From assembly GCF_005239225.2 (NCBI RefSeq), contig NC_133299.1, forward strand, positions 13,024,967 to 13,088,966: 64,000 nucleotides of DNA, given 5' to 3'. How positions within the stretch are numbered: the first letter of the stretch is position 1; each line of letters begins with the position of its first letter. Below are positions 47,968-59,164 of the stretch, one piece after another. The notes beneath the pieces were generated by a model. It searched no databases, was not told the origin of the DNA, and worked only from the letters and a program-made list of their open reading frames with translations. Both the position numbers and the translations under genes were made by a program. The stretch is from Populus alba (lineage: Eukaryota > Streptophyta > Magnoliopsida > Malpighiales > Salicaceae).

Positions 47968-49896
47968 CTTCAAATGTCTAAAAACAATTTGGTTTGATCC
48001 CTAAAGTTTTTATTTTTTTTTAATTAAGATCCCCATTTTTTTTCCATGTTTTGGCCCTAATCTTCATTTTGGTCAATGTTATTTGAATGATAAACACCTA
48101 ATTCAACCCTCCACCTTATGTTTACAGAGACTTATTGGGCCACGTAAGATGGATTAAGTTGTAGGTCATGATTTACATTATGCATAAAAAAATAATTAGT
48201 GTGTATGACGTGATTCATACTGTGGATCAAGAGCAGCATAAATTTAGTGGTACCTATTTGTATAGAATATAGTAAGTATATTAATTATTTACCTAGATAG
48301 TTTTTGAAATCCATCTTTATTTATTTTTTATAATTAAAATAGATATTTAAACAAAAAACAATCATTTGAATTTTGAAGAAGAAAATATAATTTGTTTGAT
48401 CAATTATTCTTTTTTTATTACTGTATTTTTTATTTTACTAAAATATGTTTTTTATTAGTAGCATGTTTTATGAATAAAAACTAAACCAATTAACATAATT
48501 TTTTATAAAAAAATTCAACAAGTAAGAGAAAATATATCTCTTTCATTTGAACTTCACTTTCTTATCAAGCCATTTCTTTTTAGTTTTAACAAAAGCATTA
48601 TATTTCTCTTACTTATTGAAGTTAAAATATAAAAAATTATATATTAAGAAGGAAACAAATAGTTCTCAAATTTAAATTTAATTTCCTTATTAATATATAT
48701 CTTGATTATTTTAGTGAAAGCATTATTTTAATTGGAATCACTATTGAAAAGTAAAAAACATTTCATGATTATAATTTTTAAAGGCCAAGGCGTGCTTGAG
48801 TTTGCTAGCCTAAGCCAATATGTTTAGACCTTTATTTTTTTAAAAAAAAATTGGTAGATGAGGTGTTGTTTATCTATATATTTTTTAAAAAATAAAAAAT
48901 AAAAACACATGACATATTATTTGCCTTCCTAGATTTTGATCACCTTTGGTGATTGGAAAATTAATGTTTTTTAACCTAAAAATTTAATTTCAATTCATTT
49001 TAACATAAAAACACCCCTAGAACCTCCAAAACTAATTTATTAATGCAAAAAACATTAAAAATAGTTTAAAAACACAAAATCAAACCAAAAATAAATAAAT
49101 TCAATCTACTTTTTCCTGACAAGATAAGGTTTAAAAACAACTTAATTGAACCCCTAGTTAAGTGAAACCCATTTACACTACTATCAATATTTTTTATTGC
49201 TGCAATATCGCTAAACAAGAACTTTTTCTTTCTCTCTCTTTCTCTTTCATTATTTTTTACCAACCTCTCTCTTCCCATCTTAAACCTCTCTTTCTCTTTC
49301 ATTATTTTTTACCAACCTTTCTCTTCCCATCTTAAACCGAGAGACTAAAATATGAATAAAATGAATTTTAGATTAATTTTTTAATTGTTAAACTAATGGG
49401 ATGAAAATAAAAATTGGGAAATATCTTTATGCAAAATTTTTCAAAAAAGCGTTGGCACCTTTTTTCCCCCCAAAGGAATGTGATTTTACCTAGATTTTGG
49501 TCTCTTATAATTTTTTTATATTTTGCAAACAATAAAATTATTATTTTTTGTAAAATCAAGAATTAATCAAATGTTGAGATATTTTTTTAAATTATTATAA
49601 TCCATTAAAAAGCAATATAAAATAAATTATCAAATCCAATAATCAATCAATGTAATATAAAAAAATAAAATTAAACAAAAAGTTCGATAATCAAAGCAAA
49701 AAGAAAAACCAAAGAATTTTTTTTTTAAAAGAGCTACCATTTCACTTTGCTGTTAAGTTTAGTTCTTTTATTTTTTATTTTGCACAAATAACCAAATTGA
49801 TTTTTTTTTTTTTGCAAATCAAGAACCATGAAAATGTTGAATGTCTTTTTAGAATCGTGATAATCTAACAGAAAGCAACACAAAACAAGTCATTAA
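47968..49896. other. Intergenic, AT-rich
   Basis: No gene. Includes a 52-bp tandem duplication at about 49236-49339 (tttctctttcattatttttt, then accaacc, then cttcccatcttaaac, twice). Confidence 0.45.
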
Positions 49897-50108
49897 GGAA
49901 GCGTTTGGGAACGCGGTAGAAACCGCGTTCCCACAAAATTTAATTTATTTTTTTGCTAAAATTTTATATGGTTCATACATTTTGGATCGTTTTGATGTGC
50001 TGATGTTAAAAATAATTTTTTAAAAATAAAAAAAATATATTATTGGTATGTATTTCGACACGAAAAGTTATTTGAAAAACAACCGTTACCACACTGCCAA
50101 ACATACTC
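49897..50108. mobile_element. Harbinger/Tourist-like MITE (212 bp) with TAA target duplication
   Basis: Left end GGAAGCGTTTGGGAACGCGG, right end (reverse complement) GAGTATGTTTGGCAGTGTGG. TAA flanks both sides (49894-49896, 50109-50111). The interior is AT-rich, with gatcgttttgatgtgctgat as a recognisable core. Confidence 0.65.
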
Positions 50109-50166
50109 TAAATTCAATCATCCATCAATGCAATATGAAATGGTGAAATTAAAAAAAATAAAATTT

Positions 50167-50169
50167 AAT

Positions 50170-50213
<44 letters not shown>

Positions 50214-50269
50214 GATGAAATTAAAAAAAAATAAAATTTAATAACAAATATATATATATAAAATTTAAT

Positions 50270-50321
<52 letters not shown>
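50167..50321. repeat. Compound (AT)n microsatellite
   Basis: Three AT tracts separated by a duplicated aaatttaataacaaa motif; the longest tract is about 46 bp. Confidence 0.9.
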
Positions 50322-50327
<6 letters not shown>

Positions 50328-51131
50328 TATGTGAATCCATTGTTCAGGCTACAATGTTTCGCTCAACCATTTTGATTTTTTTTCTTAATTTTTAATTTTA
50401 TACACACACACCATATGCATATTGTATGAATGATTAGAACATGGAATTTATTTATTCCTTAAAAAACTATATTGATTGAGTTTAAGTTTAGTTTTAGCCT
50501 AGGAAGCTACATATGCACATGCTTCTTCCGCAAGTATTTTAACGTGACTTTTAACAAGATCAATATTAAGCAACGAGGATCCATTTGTTAAAATCTCTTT
50601 AATAGCTGAGCTATTTCGACCAAAACTCCATAGATTGGTGACTGTTTTGTGAAATATATCATAAGTTGAGGACTGGTTTGTAATTATCTAAAAAATAATG
50701 TTGTTAGATGCTTGTGGACCCACCAAATATGGGACCCCAGATTCCAGCTATCAGTCATTGCCGCTAAATAACGCGCGCGCCTCAATGGAAGGTTTTATTC
50801 CGCGAAACCACAGAAGTAAAGCCCCGCGCCGGACTATTTATAATATTCCACGGCGAACCTCCCTACAGTCACGCAATGACACATCCGCCGAATTTTCCAG
50901 GTTGTGGGACCCATGATAAGATCACCAATTACCTCAGCCTTACAAACCAACACATGTCAGGACATCATTTCATCACACAAAAGATTCTTTCTTCTCGACG
51001 AGTAGAAACCAAACACGCGTCCGCCGTACGGGTTGTTCTTTGTTTCGCTGATCAGAGTTTTAAAGCAAACTAGCAAAGCAAAAGGAGAAGGAAGCGAAGT
51101 AATTAACGCCAGAAAGAGGAAAGAGAGGATC
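50322..51131 (+). promoter_or_regulatory. Clathrin light chain promoter and 5' UTR region
   Basis: Composition shifts from AT-rich to balanced at about 50700. A TATA-like tatttataa lies at about 50835, so the 5' UTR would span roughly 50865-51131. The ORFs at 50698-51073 are leader or chance. Confidence 0.35.
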
Positions 51132-53194
51132 ATGTCATCGTTCACCGACGAGTCTCCTAGAGAATACAGCGGTTCTTTTAGAAACTTTGATGCTAACTCG
51201 CTGACCGGTAACTCGTCACCGGTCTTCGCTTCTCAGTCATATAGCACCACCGGAGATGACTTGTTCTCCTCGCAGCCGGTGAGCGATGACGGCGGGTTCT
51301 CCCCGGAGCAGAACGGGATATCGGATGGACCGATCTTGCCTCCTCCGTCGGAGATGGAGTCTGAGGAAGGTTTCGCTTTAAGAGAGTGGCGGAGGTAGTA
51401 CCAGTTATATGCAGCCAGCTGTTGCTTTGATTTGATTTTATTTTTTATTAATAAAAAAAACTTACATGACAAGTGCAGAGAGAATGCTATAAGACTTGAA
51501 GAGAAGGAGAAGAAGGAGAAGGAGATGTTGAAGCAAATAGTAGAGGAAGCTGAAGAGTATAAAAAAGAGTTTTACAGGAAGAGACAGCTGACTCTAGAGA
51601 ACAATAAGGCTGCTAACAGAGAAAAGGAGAAGGTGAGGGAGTACATCTCAATTAACTCATATTTTTGTTAAAATAATTTTAAATTTCCATGACAATATTT
51701 CTTAGAACAATCTAACGAAGTATCTTTAAAATGTATTAACCCAATTATTTTAAATAAAATAACATAAAGGGGCCATTAGATTCAAATAGAATGAAATGAT
51801 CCAATGATGTGGGTGCTCTATGTTCATTCATAAGGTGCTGGGCATTATTTGAGTATTTGGAAGAAGATTTTAGAAGAAATCCCATGTTTTTTTTTCTGTT
51901 GGGGTGCCCTTCACAATATTTTTTATTTGCACAAATTATTTTGTTCTCAAATTTAGGATGGCTAGCGGAGAAATGATATTCATTTTCATGTAATTTTTTT
52001 GGTTTTGGTTTTGATTTTGATTTTGGCTAGCTTTATTGAAGAAGTTGTTTGGTTGCTAAATTAAGAGCATTGGTGTTTTCATGCTTTGATCTAAATTTGG
52101 GAAACGTCAGATCTGTATGGGTAATCAGATCTGCATGAACTTCTCAGGTGCAGTTTAAGGTTTTGCTAGTCTGAAATAAGTGATCTTGACTGCCTATTGA
52201 TTCGCACTGTTACAAGTTGCAATCTGTTGATCATCATTGTAATTATGGTAATAATAATCAAACTCGCTAATAAATCCGATCCAAAAAAGGGTGTCATGTG
52301 GCTGAACCTATCTAGAAAAGAAGAAGAAATTAAAAATAGGCTACGATGAGTTTTCTTGATAATCGTGGCATACACCGGAGAAGCCCGGACATTCTGAGCT
52401 TGTTAGCCTCGCTAACCTAAAATTCTTGATTTTTTAATTCTTGATTTTTTTTAATGTTTTTAGATCATTTTTATGTTAAAAATAAATTTTAAAAAATAAA
52501 AAAAAAATTATTTAAATGCATTTTCGAATAAAAAACAACCGTTACTACAATATTAAATGCATTCTTTTCTAAATATATATATATTCTTTTCTAAATATAT
52601 AAATATATATGTGTTTGAGGGCGTGTGAATCTAAATTAACTATATATACACAAATTCTAATTATTGAATGAAATACTAGAATAAAGATTTATGTAAGTTA
52701 CATAATTGAATAAATAGAAAAATGTCTTGGAATGCTTCTTGGTATTAGGGCAATGGCCTCCCTCTGCCCCCTTAGCCTCCTCCATTGGTGGTGCAGCTGG
52801 AGTGGAGGTATGTTCTTATCTGATTTTAATTCACAAATGTCAGTTATTTTTGGCAAACCGGGAGAAGTTCCATGCTGAAGCCGGAAAGAATTATTGGAAG
52901 GCAACGGCAGAACTGATTCCTCGCGAGGTGCCAACAATGGAGAAAAGGGGGAAGAAGCAGCCCACCATTGTGGTGATCCAGGGACCGAAGCCTGGCAAGC
53001 CTACTGACCTATCAAGGATGCGTCATATACTTCTCAACCTTAAACACAATCCACCTCCCCACATGAAGCCCAAGCCTCCACCACCAGCAGAACCTAAAAA
53101 AGATGCCAAGAGTGGTCCTGCTGTTGCCGCCCCTAGTACAGCCTCCACAAAGACTGCCGCCGCCGCAACTCCCGAGGCAGTAGCTGCTGCCTGA
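51132..53194 (+). CDS. CLC: Clathrin light chain
   Basis: Exons 51132..51394, 51479..51632, 52844..53194; 768 nt, 255 aa. The start [11 protein letters not shown] and a Ser/Gly/Pro-rich N-terminus are followed by the family core. That core has [20 protein letters not shown] across intron 1, then a long charged coiled coil in exon 2 ([20 protein letters not shown], then [20 protein letters not shown]), then [20 protein letters not shown] and [20 protein letters not shown] in exon 3. The C-terminus is Pro/Ala/Lys-rich. The coiled coil binds the clathrin heavy chain hub and regulates coat assembly in endocytosis and trans-Golgi traffic. Splice sites are canonical (GGAG/gtagta, gtgcag/AGAG, GAAG/gtgagg, tgtcag/TTAT) and the frame is intact. 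The upstream in-frame ATG at 51033 would add 33 residues unlike the family, so 51132 is preferred. Confidence 0.93.
52420..52570. repeat. AT-rich MITE-like repeat in clathrin light chain intron 2
   Basis: The words tttttagatcatttttatgt, aataaattttaaaaaataaa and aaaacaaccgttactac match the interior and end of the 49897-50108 element. Terminal repeats not resolved. Confidence 0.4.
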
Positions 53195-54607
53195 GAGTGC
53201 AGCTACTGCCTGTTGAATATTTATGTGAAAAGTAATTAGCTGTAATTAAAACTAGTTTTGTTTCTGTGCTGGTTCTCTAGGCTTACTATTTCGGTGTGGT
53301 TTTACGAATGCAATTACCGTTATGTGTTGATCTTAACTCCCAATTATTCAACTTCATGACCATCCCGATTAGCTTGGCAGCAGGTGCTCGGAAGCTTTTC
53401 ATTTGCCTGCAGACTTGCAATCGTAGCAGTTTAAATGCAACATATTCTCTTGTTGATTCTATGTCTTGCTTCATTCTGGGAAATTTACCGGGGTCAAGCT
53501 GTTCTATTTGATTTTATTTTAGAAAAAGTTTGCAGAGTCAAACGAGTTTATTGATAAAAATGAATTTAATTCTTAATTTGATTATTAAATTGGGTTGAAA
53601 TTTTACTAGTGTGATCTATAGATCTGGTAGAGTCAGCTACTTGTAGTTAGGTTTAGAGGTTATTGTTAAAGAATATTTTTATAGTTATTTTACTCTCTCT
53701 CTCGCGCTTTTATATTTAATTTAGGAATCCTTGTTTGGTAGATAAAGATATTTAGTTTAATTTTCAGAATAATTAAGAATTATTAACTTTAAAAATTAAT
53801 CAAATTAGATTTTTCTTTACAGTTTAGCTATAAATTTAGATTTTAGAATTTTAGATTTTAGAATTGCTGCATATGTTTTTTAATATGATTTTTACTTGAA
53901 AATATATTAAAATAATATTTTTTTTAAAAAATATTAAAAAAAAAATTAATTTGAAGTAAAGAAAAAAATATTTTTTTTTAAAAAAAATTTTTAAAATATA
54001 TTTTTTAAAAAAAACAGTCAATTAGTTTTATCATTTTTATTATAAGCTTTGTCATTTGATGTTAGAGAATATTGCTTTGTTTGATGGATGGTGATATTGA
54101 CAACATCATCCCACCGCATGATGTAGATCAAGGAATGGAGGTTATTTCGAAATCTTTGAGGGCTCAAGGGGTAATTATTAAATTGAAATGAAATTTTATG
54201 AGCGTGCTCACCTAGATATTACCAAGTGAGGTCGTTTTAATGCTCAAATTAGTTCTAGAAGTTTTTATTTAGAACTTTCTTTATTTTCCTTGGTTATTTT
54301 ACTTCTATAACAATTAAGAATTATTAACCTTCAGGATTTATTTTTCTCTGTAATTTAGTGCTCTTCATGCGTCCTTTACTTGATGGGGGTGGTTTTCTTT
54401 CATTTTTTGGATTTTATCGGCTGCCTTCCTAATGGGCTTGAGGCTGGCTGGGTTGTTTGTTTCGGCTTCTTTGTGGACTGGGTTAGCAGGCTACGGCTAA
54501 CTCAAGCAGCTTGGGTGAGCTTCGTCAAAACAAATAGCCTTTGATTCCTCATCTTCTCTATTCTTTCTACCTGGCTCCACTTCAGCTGGCTTCTCTATTC
54601 CTGATCT
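53195..54607. other. 3' flank of clathrin light chain and intergenic DNA
   Basis: The 3' UTR probably ends before 53520. About 53870-54030 is another very AT-rich repeat of the kind seen at 55430-55650. A balanced stretch at 54360-54600 shows no recognisable protein. Confidence 0.4.
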
Positions 54608-54621
54608 TGCTTTAATTGTAT

Positions 54622-54817
54622 TTTTTATTTTGGTAACCCGGGATGTCCGGACCATTTTACATGCACTATGATTAATCCCTAGATCTTATTAAATATCCTG
54701 CAAGCCTAATAGACAATATAACACCGCGAGGATGATAGACATACACGTTAAGCCTTGAACCCAGGGTGCAAAGACAAGAAAACCCTTTCCAGGACAGCTG
54801 GGCTACAAGCCCTGGTG
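54622..54817 (-). mobile_element. tRNA-derived SINE with 14-bp target-site duplication
   Basis: Read on the minus strand, it starts acaccagggcttg, has a Pol III A-box TAGCCCAGCTG, and about 34 bp later a B-box GGTTCAAGGCT. It ends in an A-rich tail (ccaaaataaaaa). It is flanked by the perfect 14-bp direct repeat TGCTTTAATTGTAT (54608-54621 and 54818-54831), the target duplication of LINE-dependent retroposition. 196 bp. Salicaceae carry several SINE families (SaliS), so this is likely one of them, but I cannot assign it. Confidence 0.8.
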
Positions 54818-54831
54818 TGCTTTAATTGTAT

Positions 54832-55429
54832 CTTGCTCTTCGCATAAGGTTCTTTTGCCTGTTGTTTTTTAAGGAGTTTGCTGTCAGGTGTTGCTTCCTC
54901 TTGGTTGCTGCCAAGTCTTGCTGCCTTTTGGTAGGTTTTGGTCGCTGCCAATCTTCCCATGACTCCCATTAAAAATATATTTGACTTTTCATTAGCACCT
55001 TTTTTTTTTCTCGACCAAAAATATACATATTTTGTGATTGGCCAAGGATCCTTCACTTCCTAACCTAAATACACATAATAATGGATGCACAGCTTAGTCT
55101 TTCTCCTAATCTTCTGCTGCTTCCAGGTGACAGCTTCAGTTGAGAGCTTGGAGACAGCGCACCAGTTGCATCGTCCTTGGATGATGAGGCTGGATCGTCA
55201 AACCATGATGGTTCGCCCCCTACAAAAAAGGGCACGCACAGCACAGCAAATGTTGAGGCTCAAGCTATTTTTCTTGCTGAGTAGACTGTCTATATTATGG
55301 ATTTTCTTTTGCTGTTTATTATTAAACCATGTTGTATATCTCACTGTCGTGAGCTTGGGTTTTATGCAAAGGAATCGCACCACTGCCTTCGCCTAGCAAT
55401 TTTTCGATATTAAAGTTAGTACATGGTCT
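54832..55429 (+). other. Unassigned region with exon-like open stretch
   Basis: At about 55150-55287 one + frame reads as ordinary protein-like sequence (SAPVASSLDDEAGSSNHD, then GSPPTKKGTHSTANVEAQ, ending FLAE and a stop). It follows a polypyrimidine tract and cttccag at about 55126. This looks like the last exon of a gene whose other exons are absent. The overlapping 55085-55396 ORF is in a different frame and less convincing. I do not recognise the protein. Confidence 0.3.
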
Positions 55430-55690
55430 TTTAGAAGCTGTGATTGTGATTATTTTTTAAAGTATTTTTTGTGCTAAAATATATCAAAGTAATATTTTTT
55501 TTTTAAAAAAAAAATATTATTTTTGATATCAGTATCAAAATGATCTAAAAATACTAAAAACATACTAATTTGAAGCAAAAAAAATATATAAAATTTTTCA
55601 AAAATATTTTTGAAATGCAGAATAAATCATATAAATAGAAATACCAACCCGCTGAGAAGCGATGGCACACTTCTAGTAAAAATATACTAA
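55430..55690. repeat. AT-rich MITE-like repeat
   Basis: The words agtattttttgtgctaaaat, tatcagtatcaaaatgatct and aaacatactaatttgaagca, and the end accaacccgctgagaagcga, belong to an abundant repeat type also seen at 53.9, 63.1 and 63.4 kb. Confidence 0.45.
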
Positions 55691-56849
55691 AACACATTGA
55701 CCTTTTCTATGGTAATTAACAATGCCTTTTTTTTCCCCTTAATTTTTGGTCATGAAATTTTTTTCTTTGATTATATCATTTTATGAACACTTAATCAATA
55801 ATTCCTTGTAATTTGTTCTATAAATGAAATATTAAAAAACGAGAACCAAAGTATAGAATATGGAAAACATGTATGGTTGCCTTTTCAATTATGCAATTAT
55901 ATTTTTCACTTGGAACTTCTTGATGTTCATTTTTTGGTCCTAATTTGAAAGAAGAGAGAAAATCATTGGAAAAAAAAGGCAAAGGAAGTTATTTGTTGGG
56001 CCTATTTCTGGCAATAAAAAAATATTAATTTTAATAATAATAAGTTTTATCTGACAAAAAAATTTTTTTATTAAGGTGTTGATTGACCTTTATTTTGCTA
56101 GAAAAAAATAGATTGCGATTCAAAAATATTATGTATGTGTAATTTTATATTTTTGGATCGATTTAAAGGTTTTTTACTTGATAAAAATTAGTTTATTAAA
56201 GAGTCAAGGATGCTTATTAAGAGTTTTTAGATCAAAATAACCTAAAAAATAAGTTTTTGACTTAAAAAACTAGATTTTAATTTTGTGACCACCTAAATGG
56301 TGGTCAAAATATAGAAAATTAAACAATCGTGGTATGAAACATCATTTGATATTTTTGTTAAAAAAAATTATAAGAGTTGAAAACATATTATCCTACTTTT
56401 TAAGAGAAAAAAGGGTTAATCACATGGACTTGACCTCGTAGTTCATGCATGTCTAGTCCTCTTTTTTTTGTTGGTTAGGTGAGGCTTATGTGCCTTTCCT
56501 TTTGTTTCTTTTATTTTTTTATTAGATTTAATTCAAATGCACTAAGAAGAACTTGACATGATATTTAAATTAGTACCCAACTAGATCATTTTTCATGCTA
56601 TGCTACAGGTTAGGTCAAATTTTTTCTAGATATAAAAAAAAATATTCAGGTGTTGTTAATGTATTTTTTTATTAGAAAAAAAAATTAAATAATATAGAGA
56701 TTGACTTGATATATATTGGTTAATTTGATAAGTCCAAAGATAAATTAAACAACCGATAAAAATATAGTTTGAAAAAAAATACCAAGACGACATCTTGTTT
56801 TAAATACTAAAATGATAATATATTAGATCGATTAAGATTATTTTGAGTT
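55691..56849. other. Intergenic, no gene seen
   Basis: AT-rich throughout. Confidence 0.4.
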
Positions 56850-57610
56850 AACCTGTGAAATCTGCTATCCAAGTTATGAGACCTTGATAACTTATAGCAA
56901 TCAAATAAATTTTTTTTATTAAATTTAATTCTCAATCAACCTAATATTGAAGGATAAAATTGAAAATAAAATCTAATTAAAAAAATGAGTCGAGTCAACA
57001 TGCCAAACCTTGGTAATGAAACTGGAATAATCCTATAAAAATTAAATCAAAATAAATTATGAAGTTTAATTCTCAATCAACCTAATATTGAAGGATAAAT
57101 AAAAAAAAAATTCAAAAAAAGATACAAAAAACCACTTGAGTCAACCGACCAAACTCGTGACCTAAGTTATAAGCTCATGATAACCTTATATAAAAAAAAA
57201 AAAAAAAAAATTATAAAGTTTGATGTTCAACCAATCCAATATAAAATGGTGAAATTGAAAAAACAAAACAATTAAAAAAGAAAAAACAACTCGAGTCAAC
57301 CTGCAAAACTTGCGACTTGGGTCCAAGAGACCGTGATAATCCCATGGAAAGTAAATAAAAAAAATTATGATAACCAATTACCAATTAACTCAATGTTAAA
57401 GGATGAAGTTGATAACAAAATTAATTAAAAAATAACAAAAAATTGATCAAAGTCAACACGGTTAACTCACAAAACTCGCGACTTGGGTCATAAAACTAGG
57501 TTAACTTTATTGAAAGAAAATCAAAATAAATTATGAAATTCAATATCCAATAAATTCAATAATAAAGAATGAAATTGAAAAAAAAAAACTTTAAAAATTT
57601 TGATGACCAA
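56850..57610. repeat. Degenerate 140-165 bp tandem array, about five units
   Basis: The block caacctaatattgaaggata recurs in diverged form at about 56937, 57078, 57232, 57387 and 57553. It alternates with gagtcaac...aaactcg(t/c)gac and a gataacc block. The same family as 45.5-46.6 kb. Confidence 0.6.
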
Positions 57611-59164
57611 AATAAAAAAGGCCTTGTCATTTTACTATTCATTGTTATAGTGAAATGTCAAAGGTCTTTTAGTATATGTTAATTTTTTCTTGGTGCTCTA
57701 ATAATTTTTTAGCTTTTTATGAGGATATTGCCAATTTTTTATCAATTATTATATATCTAATATGAAAAAATAAGTTTATAAATATGCAATTTAAGCTTTT
57801 ATTTTTTATTTTTAATAGATTTGACATAAATTTATCATGTTATTTTTTTTTTCTTCAGTCACACATAGAATACTTAGATGTTGTTTAAATGTTTTTTTTG
57901 TTTTGGTTTTGTTTTAGTATCATGATGCGTTTTTCTTTTTTTAAAAAATAAAATTTCTTGCAATTAAAAATATATTTTCGCTAAATCTAGTAAATGAATA
58001 GGGTTTCGATTGGAGGAGATGCATTTTCTCTACTTATTTCAAACGGGTTGATTTTCGTGTTTTTTAAAAATACTTTATTTTTATTCTCACAAACTGCAAA
58101 GCAAATTAAGCAAGTTAATGAGATAAGTTTTTAAATAAAGAAAAATATTTTTTATCCTGTTCTCAAATAGTCTTGATTTTTTTTTTTTTGCTAATTCTAA
58201 TTGCTTTTGATCCTTATTAGATTAATAACCAAGGAAAAAAATATGCTTTTTTCCATGAAAAACTATATTGATAAAAAAAAAAAAAGAGGCTGGATTTATG
58301 CAAGAAAATTACTTTTTTCATTCTTACAAGAAATAGTTTTATTATTGTATTATTAAATAAAATAAATCGAGAAGCTTCCACGCAACACCATCATATATTT
58401 TAATATTAATTTATTAACTCGATCAATGGTTAGCGTTTAATTTTTTTTAACATATGCTAATATATATAATTCTTTATTTATTTTATTAAATAAATTTTTG
58501 GTACGCAATGAAATTTGTTTTTGATTGTTGAAAATGCATTGCTAACTTTTGCATTTTCCCGTCAGCATAGCGCGGGCATGTGGCTATTGACTACTAATAA
58601 GAAAAGCCTGCCAATGTCTACCAGCAATGCATATGAAGGTTGCTGTCTCTGATGCATCATTCATACGAGGAGACCAAGGTGGTGAGCTGGTGATGGTGGC
58701 TTAAGGACTTTGTTGGATGAGCGGTTCACGGGTCCTTTCTGGTTGAGGGTTCAGCTTGGCCGAACCGCCTGGATTGAAAATTCAAGGCCTCCAAGGAGGG
58801 GATCAGGGCGGCGCAGGCTCTGGTTCTGCTAGAGGACAGATATCAATTCTTAATGTTGCCAAGAACTTGTCCTGAAGAGAAACACACGTGACACGACAAG
58901 CCAGTCCAGGCAGTAAATGTGGGAAAAAATTGGGAGAAAAGGAGAGGGAATTATACAATTGATGCAACATGATTATATCAAATGAATAGATATATCGATC
59001 AGTTATATCTACATGTGTTACAGAGGAAGACACAAACACCCCTTGTTTCCTCTTGACGAAAATCCCACTCCACTGTAAGCTTCTACAGGGCTACGTACCT
59101 AGACGCTGAGTCAAGATGATCTGGTAAAAGGTATAACAGGGTGGGTAAAACAACTGGTCAGCCA
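57611..59164. other. Intergenic and 3' flank of the kinase gene
   Basis: AT-rich to 58560, then balanced (58560-58870). In that part TGGTGAGCTGG at about 58680 and GGTTCACGGGTCC at about 58723 are spaced like Pol III A and B boxes, a weak SINE candidate. 58880-59164 probably includes the kinase 3' UTR. Confidence 0.35.

Noticed and set aside
54748..55056. 102-codon minus-strand ORF
   Set aside because: Overlaps the SINE and its flank; the reading is a by-product.
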